The notes under the pieces: model-generated
What the model was told of the DNA's origin: nothing
Databases searched by the model: none
The model's input: the letters and a program-made list of their open reading frames with translations, nothing else
Translations under genes and position numbers: made by a program
Source of the DNA: Methylacidiphilales bacterium
GTDB lineage: Bacteria; Verrucomicrobiota; Verrucomicrobiia; Methylacidiphilales; UBA1321
DNA length: 34,365 nucleotides
Direction of reading: 5' to 3'
NCBI GenBank assembly: GCA_026225555.1
Contig: JAMFSY010000128.1
Location: 1 to 34,365 of the forward strand
Part shown: piece by piece, positions 1 to 7,967 of the stretch
Position numbering within the stretch: the stretch's first letter is position 1
How the letters are laid out: the number at the start of each line of letters is the position of its first letter

Positions 1-93
1 ACATCTTCGCGCGAGCTGCCCATCTTCCGATGTGGCACGCTATTCGTGTCGATTTGCGGAGGTGCTAGGTTCCGTTCGTTAACCCTTCAACGG

Positions 94-125
94 CCCACCC
101 ACCTCCTTTCCGGGGTGGGTTTTTT
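94..125 (+). terminator. Rho-independent terminator before the EamA gene
   Basis: A 7-bp GC stem (CCCACCC at 94-100, GGGTGGG at 113-119) with a 12-nt loop is followed by six T residues (120-125). It probably ends a gene lying left of the window: one forward frame is open from base 2 to a TAA at 80-82, which could be that gene's last 26 codons. That short tail is too little to identify. Confidence 0.7.
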
Positions 126-153
126 CTTGTCCCGGATGGTGGCGGTTCCGCAA

Positions 154-1116
154 ATGACCATGACCACATCTCCCTCCTCCAACCGATTGCTGAAAGGCCC
201 TTCCGCCCTTTGGGTGACGATCGCCTTTGCCTATGTCTACGTCGCGTGGGGAGCGACCTACCTCGCGCTTCATTATGCGTTGGAAAGCATGCCGCCGTTC
301 ATTCTTTCAGGTACCCGTTTCTTCTTCTCCGGGACGGTCCTGCTCGCGCTGTTGCGTGTGGTTCGGAGCCGCGACTTTCATTTCGGCGATGTGCGGGAGT
401 GGAGAGATGCGGCGGTGGTGGGAACGTTGCTGCTCGTCGGCGGAAACGGCGTGGTGGCGTGGGCGCAGCAATATGTGCCCTCGGGCGTGACTGCGCTGCT
501 CTTTGGCAGCATGCCGCTCTGGATTATTGTCTTCGATTGGATTCGGCCCGGCGGTGTCGCGCCTTCGCGGCGGACCTGCCTCGGGCTGGGCCTCGGGATG
601 GTCGGCGTCGCCGTGCTCGTGAATCCTGGCGCGCTTGGAGTGAAGTCGTCGCTCGTCCTTTGGGGCGAGATCGCGCTATTGCTGGCCGCCTGTTCCTGGG
701 CGGCGGGCGGGATTTATTCCCGGCACGTGCATGCGCGAGGTTCGGCCATCCTGCCGATGGCGCGGCAGATGATCGCGGGCGGTTCGGTGCTTCTGCTGCT
801 CTCCACGGTGCGCGGCGATTGGAATCACTTTTCCTTCGCGCGGATGTCCATGGACTCGTGGCTCGGGTGGGGCTATCTCGTGGTCTTCGGCTCGCTGCTC
901 GGCTTTACGATTTACGTATGGCTGATGCGCGTTTCGACGCCGGCACGGGTAGCCACGATTTCCTACATGAACTTGCTGGTGGCTTTCGGGCTCGGTTGGT
1001 GGGTGCTGCGCGAGCCAATGACCCTGCGATTGGTGATCGGCGCGGTAATCACCGTCGCCTCCGTCGTGCTCGTGTTGAAGAAGCCAAAGAGCGTGGATGA
1101 GATCATCGACGAGTGA
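154..1116 (+). CDS. EamA/DMT-family transporter
   Basis: Inner-membrane transporter of the drug/metabolite (EamA) superfamily, probably a small-metabolite exporter; the substrate cannot be read from sequence. The 320-residue protein has about ten hydrophobic segments arranged as two EamA repeats. The first repeat opens with the typical AYVYVAWGATYLA and has the PPFILSGTRF turn. The second ends with a conserved glycine/tryptophan helix and a short charged tail. The frame stays open upstream to base 46 and beyond, but that part runs through a terminator hairpin (94-125), so I start at ATG 154; ATG 136 is possible. No strong Shine-Dalgarno is visible. A hairpin follows the stop directly, and the convergent speA lies beyond it. 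Confidence 0.85.
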   Translation: MTMTTSPSSNRLLKGPSALWVTIAFAYVYVAWGATYLALHYALESMPPFILSGTRFFFSGTVLLALLRVVRSRDFHFGDVREWRDAAVVGTLLLVGGNGVVAWAQQYVPSGVTALLFGSMPLWIIVFDWIRPGGVAPSRRTCLGLGLGMVGVAVLVNPGALGVKSSLVLWGEIALLLAACSWAAGGIYSRHVHARGSAILPMARQMIAGGSVLLLLSTVRGDWNHFSFARMSMDSWLGWGYLVVFGSLLGFTIYVWLMRVSTPARVATISYMNLLVAFGLGWWVLREPMTLRLVIGAVITVASVVLVLKKPKSVDEIIDE

Positions 1117-1117
1117 A

Positions 1118-1155
1118 GGAAAGGCGCCGCTATCTATTGACTGCGGCGCCTTTCC
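1118..1155. terminator. Hairpin between EamA gene and speA
   Basis: A perfect 13-bp stem pairs 1118-1130 (GGAAAGGCGCCGC) with 1143-1155, with a 12-nt loop, one base after the EamA stop codon. There is no immediate T-run, though a T-rich stretch occurs near 1169-1176. It probably acts as a terminator for the EamA gene. Confidence 0.6.
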
Positions 1156-1179
1156 CACGCGCTGGGCTCTTTTTTCTCT

Positions 1180-1294
1180 GTCATCCTGAGCTTGTCGAAG
1201 GATCAGCTTCCGTTGACTTCCACTGACGCAATGGCGGCTCTCCCGCTAATTCAAGTACGTGCCGGAGGCTGATTTTTCGACAAGCTCCTAAAAT
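1180..1294. repeat. Intergenic repeat with two inverted core motifs
   Basis: The core GTCATCCTGAGCTTGTCGAA with GGATCAG starts near 1183. A diverged inverted core (CTGATTTTTCGACAAGCTCC) lies near 1272-1291. They enclose a centre not similar to the full-length copies at 21.7 and 32.1 kb. The right end overlaps the stop codon of speA (minus strand, TAG inside TTTTAGGAGCTTG). Confidence 0.65.
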
Positions 1295-3207
1295 TGCAGA
1301 TACGTCGAGCCCTTCAGCCCCTGCTCATAGGACTCGAGCAAACGCATGCCTTCGTTCGGCTTCAGCACGTCGGCCTTGATGGCGCGGTCGATCTGCTCCT
1401 TCATGCCACGCTCCAGCATGGCCGTATCGTATTGCACATCGCCCAGCACCTCGCGGATCGTGCTGCCGGGAATTGTTTCCTCGATGTAGAAGCCGCTCTC
1501 CTCATCGGCATCGAGGAAGATGTGCGCCTCATTCACGCGGCCAAAGAGATTGTGCAGATCACCCATGATATCCTGGTACGCGCCGAGCAAAAAGATGCCG
1601 AGGTAATAGGGCTTTCCGTTGAGCGCGTGGAGCGGCAGCGTCTGGCGGATCTCGTCTTCGCCATCGATGAACTTGCTGATCTTCCCATCCGAATCGCAGG
1701 TGATGTCGACCAGCGTGCCGTTATGTTCCGGCGCTTCGTTGAGCCGGTGGATCGGCGCGATGGGGAAAAGCTGGCCCAGCGCCCAGTGATCGAGCAGCGA
1801 CTGGAAGACAGAGAAATTGCAAAGGAATTGGTCGCCGAGCGAATCCTTCAATTGATCGATTTCATCCGGCATCGACTTCGAGCCCTTGAAGAGCTTCACC
1901 ACGCCCTCGGCGATTTCCCAGAAGAGCGTCTCCACCTGCGCCTTCGTGGCGAGATCGAGCAGACCGAGATCGAACCGGGCCTGCGAGTCGTCCTTGATCT
2001 GCACCGCATCGTGGAAATGTTCGCGGCGATTCTTGCGGTTCAACGTGGCGCGCAACTCGAGCAGGTCGGCCACCCCCTTGGATGGAGTCGTTCCCTCTGG
2101 AAGTTCGAAACGCTTGGCCTTGGTCTTCTCGATCACGCCGAAAATATCGACCACCAGCATGGAGTGATGGGCGACGATCGCCCGGCCGCTTTCGCTGATC
2201 AGCGTGGGGTGGGGAACCTTCTCCTCATTGCAAATATCGGCGACGTTGTAGACCACGTCGCGCGCGTATTCGCCGAGCGTGTAATTCGTGCTGCTGTCGT
2301 AGGCCGAGCGGCTGCCGTCGTAATCGACGCCCAGACCGCCGCCGACATCGAGGTATTCGAGCGGAAAGCCGATCTGCTTCAACTTCGCGTAATAGCGGGC
2401 CGCCTCGCGCACCGCGCGTTTAACCGTCTGGATATCGGGAATCTGCGAACCGATGTGGAAGTGCATCAGCTTAAGGCAATCCTCCATCTGATGAGCGCGG
2501 AGCAGTTCCGCCGCTTCCATCACCTCGCTGGTGGAAAGGCCGAACTTCGCGTTCTCGCCGCCGGAGGTCGCCCACTTGCCGGAGCTCTTCGCGAGCAGCC
2601 GGATGCGCACGCCCACAATCGGCCGCACGTTGAGCTGCTGCGAGACTTCGATGATCGCGCGCAGCTCCTCCACTTTTTCCACCACCATGATGATCGTCTT
2701 GCCCAGCTTGCGGCCAAGCAGCGCCATCTGGATGTAAATCGGATCCTTATAGCCGTTGCAGATGAGCAGGCATTCCGGGTCGCGATGGAGCGCCAGCGCA
2801 GCGAAGAGCTCGGGCTTGCTGCCGACCTCGATGCCGAACTTGTAGGGCGCGCCCGCGTCCATGATTTCCTCCACGACTTCGCGGAGCTGGTTCACCTTGA
2901 TCGGAAAGACGCCGCGATAGGAGCCCTGGTAACCGGCCTCGGCGATGGCGGCGCGGAATTCCTCATTGAGGACCTGCACGCGATGCCGCAGCAAATCCTG
3001 GAAACGGAGAAGCAGCGGAAAGGTCAGGCCGCGATCTCGCGCCTCCTCGACGACCGAGGTGAGATCGAGTGCGGGACCCTGCTCCTGGATCGGTCGCACG
3101 GTCATGTTGCCGGCGTCGTTGACGCCGAAGTAGCCATTGCCCCAGCGGGCGATATTGTAAGTGTTAAGCGCGCGGGCGACGTCCCACGGTTCTGACGGTG
3201 TTGCCAT
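1288..3207 (-). CDS. speA: Biosynthetic arginine decarboxylase
   Basis: PLP-dependent enzyme converting arginine to agmatine and CO2, the first step of the agmatine route to putrescine. The 639 residues match the usual SpeA length. The N-terminal alanine-racemase-like barrel carries the PLP lysine (FPIKVNQ, K104), HFHIGSQ at 249-255 and the phosphate-binding DVGGGLGVDY at 287-296. SESGRAI follows at 338-344. The C-terminal half has the catalytic cysteine motif DITCDSDG (C504). A good Shine-Dalgarno, GGAGG, ends 3 nt before ATG 3207. The TAG stop lies inside a repeat end. No other polyamine gene (agmatinase, agmatine deiminase) is in the window. Confidence 0.97.
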   Translation of the reverse strand: MATPSEPWDVARALNTYNIARWGNGYFGVNDAGNMTVRPIQEQGPALDLTSVVEEARDRGLTFPLLLRFQDLLRHRVQVLNEEFRAAIAEAGYQGSYRGVFPIKVNQLREVVEEIMDAGAPYKFGIEVGSKPELFAALALHRDPECLLICNGYKDPIYIQMALLGRKLGKTIIMVVEKVEELRAIIEVSQQLNVRPIVGVRIRLLAKSSGKWATSGGENAKFGLSTSEVMEAAELLRAHQMEDCLKLMHFHIGSQIPDIQTVKRAVREAARYYAKLKQIGFPLEYLDVGGGLGVDYDGSRSAYDSSTNYTLGEYARDVVYNVADICNEEKVPHPTLISESGRAIVAHHSMLVVDIFGVIEKTKAKRFELPEGTTPSKGVADLLELRATLNRKNRREHFHDAVQIKDDSQARFDLGLLDLATKAQVETLFWEIAEGVVKLFKGSKSMPDEIDQLKDSLGDQFLCNFSVFQSLLDHWALGQLFPIAPIHRLNEAPEHNGTLVDITCDSDGKISKFIDGEDEIRQTLPLHALNGKPYYLGIFLLGAYQDIMGDLHNLFGRVNEAHIFLDADEESGFYIEETIPGSTIREVLGDVQYDTAMLERGMKEQIDRAIKADVLKPNEGMRLLESYEQGLKGSTYLQF

Positions 3208-3264
3208 TGGCCTCCTTCTATAAATCGTGCCGCGCCAATTGCAATGCGTAGCCGCGATTATTTT

Positions 3265-3280
3265 GTGACAGATAGGTCAC
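3265..3280. promoter_or_regulatory. Operator-like inverted repeat upstream of speA
   Basis: GTGAC-N6-GTCAC lies 58-73 bp before the speA start in an otherwise empty 128-bp spacer. The arms are perfect 5-mers with a 6-bp spacer, the usual geometry of a dimeric regulator site. No regulator can be assigned, and arms this short may occur by chance. Confidence 0.3.
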
Positions 3281-3301
3281 GATGACGCGCATTCTCATCT
3301 G

Positions 3302-3326
3302 GTAGCCGCCGCACGCCGTGCGGTGG
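3302..3326. repeat. Palindromic intergenic repeat, CGCACGCCGTGCG family
   Basis: A 25-nt unit starting GTAGCCGCCGCACG and ending GTGCGGTGG. It is identical to 12356-12380 and near-identical to the inverted unit at 12429-12453. It folds as a short hairpin just downstream of the prepilin-like gene. Confidence 0.7.
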
Positions 3327-3335
3327 TTCTTCTCT

Positions 3336-3926
3336 TCATGGCCGATAAACCTGAACCCGGCCCGTCGTTGGATCGACTGTGATACACGCCCAATCGCTGG
3401 GGAAATGGGCCGGGTCGGACGCGGTCGCCGCGCGCAGGGTCACGAACCAGGGTGAGGCGGGAGTCAGGTCGGTCGAACCGTCCGGCAGGAAGTGAAAGAT
3501 ATGGGTCTGGCCGTTCAACATCGGATCGGTCGCATCCGTCGGCGGCTTCTGGTCATTGCCCGCGATCAGCGTGGAATGGAGCAGGCTCGCGTCGAGGACC
3601 ACGGAGGCAGGCAGGAAGAGCGGATGAGTCGCGCCGGGCGTGGTGCCATCCGCCTTCAGCCAATGGAGCTGCAACGCGCGGTAGGCGCGCGAGGGCGCGC
3701 CGGAAGCCGGGACGTCATAGAGCCTCACTTCCACCGTCATGTTTTGCGTCATGGCGTCCTGCCGGGCTTCCGTCAACGCATCGCTGACCAGTTGGGCACC
3801 CGTGTTCAAAGCGGATGCCCGCGTGATGGCGGAATAGCCCGCCAGCGAGGCCGCGGCCAGCGCGCCGATCACCGCCATGGCGATAAGGAGCTCCAGGAGG
3901 GAAAAGGCGGTCCGGGAGTCGCGCAT
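3336..3926 (-). CDS. Prepilin-like protein, Verru_Chthon cassette protein D type
   Basis: A 196-residue pseudopilin-like protein. The N-terminus has a short basic leader (MRDSRTA), then FSLLELLIAMAVIGALAAAS, the prepilin cleavage/methylation helix with the conserved Glu at +5. The residue at -1 is Ala, not the usual Gly. The C-terminal part (dinucleotide-like phrases HFLPDGSTDL, PWFVTL and the ending DPTTGRVQVYRP) resembles the Verru_Chthon cassette protein D family as I remember it, where it occurs with proteins A, B and C. No A, B or C partner and no secretion or pilus gene is in the window. It is expected to be processed by a prepilin peptidase and held in the inner membrane. Its role is unknown. 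Confidence 0.8.
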   Translation of the reverse strand: MRDSRTAFSLLELLIAMAVIGALAAASLAGYSAITRASALNTGAQLVSDALTEARQDAMTQNMTVEVRLYDVPASGAPSRAYRALQLHWLKADGTTPGATHPLFLPASVVLDASLLHSTLIAGNDQKPPTDATDPMLNGQTHIFHFLPDGSTDLTPASPWFVTLRAATASDPAHFPSDWACITVDPTTGRVQVYRP

Positions 3927-3980
3927 CGCCCTTTCTCATAGCGACTTTTCGAGACTTCGTCATCTGCGAGCGTTTTCGAC

Positions 3981-4001
3981 GGACGCGAGGGACTCGCGTC
4001 C
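3981..4001. repeat. Hairpin repeat GGACGCGAG/CTCGCGTCC
   Basis: A perfect 9-bp stem (3981-3989 with 3993-4001) with a 3-nt loop, located 12 bp beyond the msrBA stop. The same stem recurs at 33740-33761 between two convergent genes. There is no T-run on either side, so it is classed as a repeat that may also help end transcription. Confidence 0.6.
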
Positions 4002-4013
4002 CTACCTTTTAAG

Positions 4014-4913
4014 TTAAAAAACGCCCAGGATCTTTCGCTGGTTCCGCTTCTTTACATACTGCTGGTGATATTCCTCCGCGCGGTAAAACTCCGGCGCGGG
4101 CAGAATCTCGGTAACGATCGGGCGGTTGAACTTTTTCGAGGCCCCCAGCCTGGCCTTGGAGGCTTCCGCCGCCGCTTTTTGTTCCGGCGTGTAATAGAAG
4201 ATCACCGAGCGATATTGCGTGCCCACATCCGGCCCCTGGCGATTGGGCGTGGTCGGGTCGTGATCTTCCCAGAAGAGATCGAGCAGTTGATCGTACGAAG
4301 TGACGGCGGGATCGTAGTCCACATGGACGACCTCGGCATGGCCGGTTTGCCCGGTACAGACGTCCTCGTAGGTCGGGTTCTTCGTCGTGCCGCCCATGTA
4401 GCCCACGGCGGCATCGCGCACCCCGGGCAGTTCGCGGAAGGAAACCTCCACGCCCCAGAAGCAACCCGCGCCAAAGGCCGCCTCGGCCAGTTTCGTTTTG
4501 GCCGTGCCTGCTTTCTCATCATGCGCCGCGACGAAGATCAGCGACTCGGAATTCAGGCAGTAGCGCAGGCCGGTGGGACGCGGGCCATCCTCAAAGACAT
4601 GGCCCAGGTGTGCATCGCACCGGGCGCAGACGATTTCCGACCGGACCATGCCATGGCTGCGGTCGGTGATCGTCTCGATATTTTCCTCCGCCACCGGCTG
4701 GAAGAAGCTCGGCCAGCCCGTGCCGGAATCGAACTTCGAGCTCGAGGCAAACAGCGGGAGATCGCAGCAGACGCAATGGTAGATGCCGTCGCGATGGTTG
4801 TCGTAAAACACGCCGCAGAAGGCACGTTCCGTGCCCTTGCCGCGAGTGATGCGGTACTGCTCGGGCGTGAGCTGCTTCTTCCATTCCTCATCCGTTTTGA
4901 CGATCTTTTTCAT
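4014..4913 (-). CDS. msrBA: Bifunctional methionine sulfoxide reductase MsrB-MsrA
   Basis: Repairs oxidised methionine: the MsrB domain reduces the R-sulfoxide and MsrA the S-sulfoxide. MsrB occupies about residues 1-130. It has zinc-site CxxC pairs at C47/C50 and C96/C99, the GTGWPSF motif at 64-70 and catalytic C119 in RYCLNS. MsrA follows from about 142, with its GCFWG motif at 150-154 (catalytic C151) and GYMGG/GHAEVV motifs. The order MsrB then MsrA is the reverse of the MsrA-MsrB fusions of Streptococcus and Neisseria. No Cys is seen in the C-terminal tail, so the MsrA half may be recycled without C-terminal resolving cysteines. No signal peptide is visible, so it is probably cytoplasmic. 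The Shine-Dalgarno is weak. Confidence 0.95.
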   Translation of the reverse strand: MKKIVKTDEEWKKQLTPEQYRITRGKGTERAFCGVFYDNHRDGIYHCVCCDLPLFASSSKFDSGTGWPSFFQPVAEENIETITDRSHGMVRSEIVCARCDAHLGHVFEDGPRPTGLRYCLNSESLIFVAAHDEKAGTAKTKLAEAAFGAGCFWGVEVSFRELPGVRDAAVGYMGGTTKNPTYEDVCTGQTGHAEVVHVDYDPAVTSYDQLLDLFWEDHDPTTPNRQGPDVGTQYRSVIFYYTPEQKAAAEASKARLGASKKFNRPIVTEILPAPEFYRAEEYHQQYVKKRNQRKILGVF

Positions 4914-5021
4914 AAGTTTTTAGGTTGGCCATCCCGACCTTGTCGAGGGGCCGCAGGTAAGAGAACCGTGGAGTGTTAAAATTCCCCGATCAGATCACGA
5001 TGCCACGCTTTTGCGTTAATT

Positions 5022-6185
5022 CTAGTGGGTGCCGTGGTGCTGGGCGTGAGCGGCTTCCTCCTCATGATGATGCCCTGGTGCCACGATATTCTTCGAGAAA
5101 TGGAGGTAAGCCAGCCAAGCCAGGACGCCGAGAGCCACCAGATCGAGCCAGGTTGTGTAATTCCACTGGAAGGTCGTCTCCATCATCGGGCTCGGCGGGC
5201 GCGCGCCCTGCGGCACCAGCCCGAAGACGGTGAACAGCAGATCGACGACGATGCCCGAAAGCACCATGGAAAGGGCCAGAATGACCGAGATATAAGCGGC
5301 CGCCTTCACCCCGTAATATTTCCGGTAAATCAGGAGGAGGGGAATAATCACCAGGTCCGCGTAGATGAACGCGATCACTCCGCCGAAGCTGATGCCACTC
5401 GACCAGAGTAGCGCCGCCAAGGGCAGATTCCCCACCGAGCAGACGAACGAGGCCACCGCGATCAGCACGCCCACGAAGGCGTTTTCGATCAACCGGATCG
5501 GCCCGGGAGCGTTGTTCAGGAAGAGCACTTTCCACCAATCCTGCGGCACCACGGCCATGAGCAGTCCGGCGATCAGGAAGCCGATTAGGATTTCCTTCCA
5601 CATCATGCCGACATCCATGAAGAAGGCTCCGGCAATGCGTTTCCCGGTGGAAGTCGCTTCCGGCGCGTCATGGTCATGGCCTTCGTGATGGCTGTGATCA
5701 TGTCCGTGATGGCAGCAACCGCCGCCCTCGTCCTCATCGCCGTGATTTCGCGCCTGCTCGATCAGGGCGCGGGGCAGCGTCAGGGCCACCAAAACCCACA
5801 TGATGCCGATCAGGACGAACGCGCCGACCACTTCCGCCAGGACGAAATGCCAGCCCATCAGGATCCAGAGCACGCAGCCGAGTTCCAGCACAAGATTGGT
5901 CGCGGCGAACATGAAAGCCAGGGTGGGCACGAGGTGTGCGCCTTTTTTGAATGCAGTCTTCGCGGCGGCCGCGGCGGCGTAGGAGCAGGACGAACTGACC
6001 GCTCCCAGAAAGGTGGCGAGCCCCACCGAGCGCAGATCGGCGTGGCCGAAATGTTGCATGATGCTTTCCCGGCGCACCAGGACTTGCAGACCGGCTGAGA
6101 CGGCAAAGCCGAGCACGAGAGCCCAGAACGTCTCCCAAAGCATCAGCCCAGCCGCGTAGAACGTATGGAAAACGGCATTAAACAT
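5022..6185 (-). CDS. ArsP/DUF318-type permease with histidine-rich loop
   Basis: Polytopic inner-membrane permease of the UPF0718/ArsP-like group (PF03773), whose members are linked to arsenic, copper or zinc export. The 387 residues form two half-repeats of about four to five helices each. The first has the typical SSSCSYAAAAAAKTAF segment, the second FVCSVGNLPLAALLWSSG. Between them is a soluble loop rich in His and Cys (about residues 157-173: CCHHGHDHSHHEGHDHD), and the C-terminus is also His-rich, which points to a metal. I start at ATG 6185. ATG 6203 in the same frame would add MCYNQQ, but a TATAAT lies between the two. The TAG stop is at 5022-5024. Confidence 0.85.
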   Translation of the reverse strand: MFNAVFHTFYAAGLMLWETFWALVLGFAVSAGLQVLVRRESIMQHFGHADLRSVGLATFLGAVSSSCSYAAAAAAKTAFKKGAHLVPTLAFMFAATNLVLELGCVLWILMGWHFVLAEVVGAFVLIGIMWVLVALTLPRALIEQARNHGDEDEGGGCCHHGHDHSHHEGHDHDAPEATSTGKRIAGAFFMDVGMMWKEILIGFLIAGLLMAVVPQDWWKVLFLNNAPGPIRLIENAFVGVLIAVASFVCSVGNLPLAALLWSSGISFGGVIAFIYADLVIIPLLLIYRKYYGVKAAAYISVILALSMVLSGIVVDLLFTVFGLVPQGARPPSPMMETTFQWNYTTWLDLVALGVLAWLAYLHFSKNIVAPGHHHEEEAAHAQHHGTH

Positions 6186-6191
6186 TTGCTG

Positions 6192-6197
6192 ATTATA
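6192..6197 (-). promoter_or_regulatory. Possible -10 box of the permease gene
   Basis: TATAAT on the minus strand lies 6 bases before ATG 6185. If it is used, the transcript would start about at the AUG (leaderless). I see no clear -35 hexamer, so this is tentative. Confidence 0.3.
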
Positions 6198-6287
6198 GCA
6201 CATGTCCCGTCGTTCGGCAGGGGGCCTCCTCCAGTCGGCTTTTTATTCGAGGGACAGGAACGGGCCCGTGCCTCTAACTTGGAGGGA

Positions 6288-6926
6288 ATGAAATCGCCGC
6301 TCGACGACACCATCTGGGGCGCCAGCTACGGTTCGACCGCGGCGGTCCAGGCGGCTTTCGATCGGTTCGGCCCGGAATACCATCGCGCCATCTGGTCGAC
6401 TGGCGTCCCCACCCGTGCCGCCCAAGCCCTGTGGCCGCATCTCCCGGCGGAAGCCCAGGGGATCGATCTCGGTTCCGGTTCGGGAGTTCTGGGCCTCGCC
6501 CTGCGCGAACAGGGGCTGAAGCTGCCCCTGGATGGAGTTGATCTCTCCCCCGGCATGCTGGAACTGGCCCATGCCACCGGCTGCTACCGGACACTGCGCC
6601 GCGCCAACCTGCTCCTGCCGCAGGAGGCGCCCGCGCTGGCCGCGCCTTACGATTTCGTGGTGACGATGGGCCTGATCGGCGATTACGTGCCCTACTACCT
6701 CGGACTTCCCTACAGTGTCTCGCTGCTTAAGCCGGGGGGCATCCTGGCCTTTGCGGTGGAAAGCCGAAGCACGCCGTGGCACGCGCTGGAAAAGCAGGTG
6801 GCCGAACTCGGCCTGGCTTTTCTCTCGGAAACGGAGCTGATCGTGCCTCCGGCCGAACTGGTCGGACAGACCTATTACTTCTTTGTTACCCGGCTTCGGA
6901 TTCCGGACAGCAAAAACCCCGGCTGA
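6288..6926 (+). CDS. Class I SAM-dependent methyltransferase
   Basis: A 212-residue Rossmann-fold methyltransferase of unknown substrate. Motif I is GIDLGSGSGVLGL (about 58-70), followed by an acidic SAM-ribose residue in GVDLSPGMLELA (D85) and the later strands YDFVVTMGLI and LLKPGGILAF. The N-terminal GSTAAVQAAFDRFG region is like that of the Williams-Beuren-type methyltransferases. The frame is open from 6165, but GGAGGG lies just before ATG 6288, so that start is preferred although the spacing is tight. The gene is divergent from the metal permease. Its stop codon lies inside the terminator hairpin shared with the convergent outer-membrane gene. Confidence 0.8.
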   Translation: MKSPLDDTIWGASYGSTAAVQAAFDRFGPEYHRAIWSTGVPTRAAQALWPHLPAEAQGIDLGSGSGVLGLALREQGLKLPLDGVDLSPGMLELAHATGCYRTLRRANLLLPQEAPALAAPYDFVVTMGLIGDYVPYYLGLPYSVSLLKPGGILAFAVESRSTPWHALEKQVAELGLAFLSETELIVPPAELVGQTYYFFVTRLRIPDSKNPG

Positions 6927-6945
6927 GACGAATCTCACCCGGGGT
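6912..6945. terminator. Shared terminator of methyltransferase and beta-barrel gene
   Basis: A stem of 7 bp (ACCCCGG 6916-6922 with CCGGGGT 6939-6945), one C/C mismatch and 5 more bp closes on a CGAA tetraloop. AAAAA at 6912-6916 gives the T-run on the minus strand, so it mainly serves the minus-strand gene at 6973. It overlaps the last codons of the plus-strand methyltransferase. Confidence 0.75.
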
Positions 6946-6972
6946 CTTGCGACTAAAGGGCTGTAGCGCCGA

Positions 6973-7809
6973 TTAGAAATTATACTTGATACCGGCTGTG
7001 ATCAGGTGCTGACCAATGAAGTCAGGATTGTACTTCAGGCTGTCACCGGAGGTGTACACGCTATGGTAGGTGAACGAGGGATCGATCGCCGCCACGAACT
7101 TGTATTCGGTGAAGAGCGTCCAATGCTCGGTCAGGTCATAGTTGATACCGGCAATCGCCTGGACGGCGAAGGCGAAGGCGTCGTCGCTATAGCTGGAGCT
7201 GATGGTCGGGACCGCAAAGCCGCCGTTACCATTGGGATTCGTGCCAATGTGGGTGCTCAGGGTCTTGTCGCTGATGCTCAGGTATTCGGCGCCGATGCCG
7301 GCTCCGATGTAGGGAGCAACATGCCAGGGCGTCTTCAGGTTCAGGACGCCATTCGCGAAGAAGGCTCCGGAGTCGACGCTAGCGCTGGAATTGGTGTGGG
7401 AATTGCCGAAGAAGGCCGTCGCCGTGGTGTCATTCAGGTCGAGGTCGCTTCCCACGTAGAAGGCTTCCAACTCGGCTGCCGGCTGCAGGGCAAAACCGCC
7501 ACCGATCGCCGTCGATTGGAACTTATAACCGGCTTTAATGCCACCCACGCCGCCCAAGGAGTCGTCCATATGGCTGTGCGTAACCGTGGTTCCGGGGACA
7601 ATCGGAGTATTATATTCCGAACGGCCGTTGCCGTTATCCTGCGAGAAGTTGGCGCCGCCGAAGACGCCCACGTAAAAGCCGTCATCAGAGGTACATTGAG
7701 CAGCCGGAGTAACCTGCTTCATGTCCTTGGTATCTTTGGGTTCGGGGCCCGCGTAGGCGGAAACCGTGAGGGTGAGGAGGGCAGCGCCCGCCAGGAAGTT
7801 AAGTTTCAT
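6973..7809 (-). CDS. Outer-membrane beta-barrel protein, paralogue 1
   Basis: A 278-residue secreted protein with a clear signal peptide (MKLNFLAGAALLTLTVSAYA, cleavage after residue 20). A short charged linker with KDTKDMKQVTPA follows. The body shows alternating hydrophobic strands, starting with DGFYVGVFGGANFSQ, and it ends ITAGIKYNF, with a terminal Phe typical of Bam-assembled barrels. It resembles small OmpA-like/opacity-type porins. The gene at 7968 is its tandem paralogue: signal, linker, barrel and even terminator match. No Shine-Dalgarno is obvious. The role is unknown; structural or adhesin-like porin is an inference. Confidence 0.85.
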   Translation of the reverse strand: MKLNFLAGAALLTLTVSAYAGPEPKDTKDMKQVTPAAQCTSDDGFYVGVFGGANFSQDNGNGRSEYNTPIVPGTTVTHSHMDDSLGGVGGIKAGYKFQSTAIGGGFALQPAAELEAFYVGSDLDLNDTTATAFFGNSHTNSSASVDSGAFFANGVLNLKTPWHVAPYIGAGIGAEYLSISDKTLSTHIGTNPNGNGGFAVPTISSSYSDDAFAFAVQAIAGINYDLTEHWTLFTEYKFVAAIDPSFTYHSVYTSGDSLKYNPDFIGQHLITAGIKYNF

Positions 7810-7906
7810 AAGGGGGAGATTGTCTACATCTTTACTATCTTAGGCAACGCGAAAGTTATCCTGAGTGTAGTATGGGGGTTCTCCCTACTCCAGGCTTAGG
7901 GGCAAA

Positions 7907-7945
7907 AGAAAACCCCGGACGAGAAAGATCTCGTCCGGGGTTTTT
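7907..7945. terminator. Terminator of beta-barrel paralogue 2
   Basis: A perfect 16-bp stem pairs 7909-7924 with 7929-7944 around an AAGA loop, with T-rich flanks on both strands. It is the strongest terminator in the window. The inner motif (CCCCGG, GAGA/TCTC, CCGGGG) matches the terminator at 6916-6945 after the sister gene. Confidence 0.85.
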
Positions 7946-7967
7946 GGAAATTAGGTTAGATAACCGA

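Noticed and set aside
1294..3195. 633-codon open frame antisense to speA
   Set aside because: It lies fully opposite a clearly recognised enzyme; the Arg/His/Leu-rich product is typical of antisense frames in GC-rich genes.
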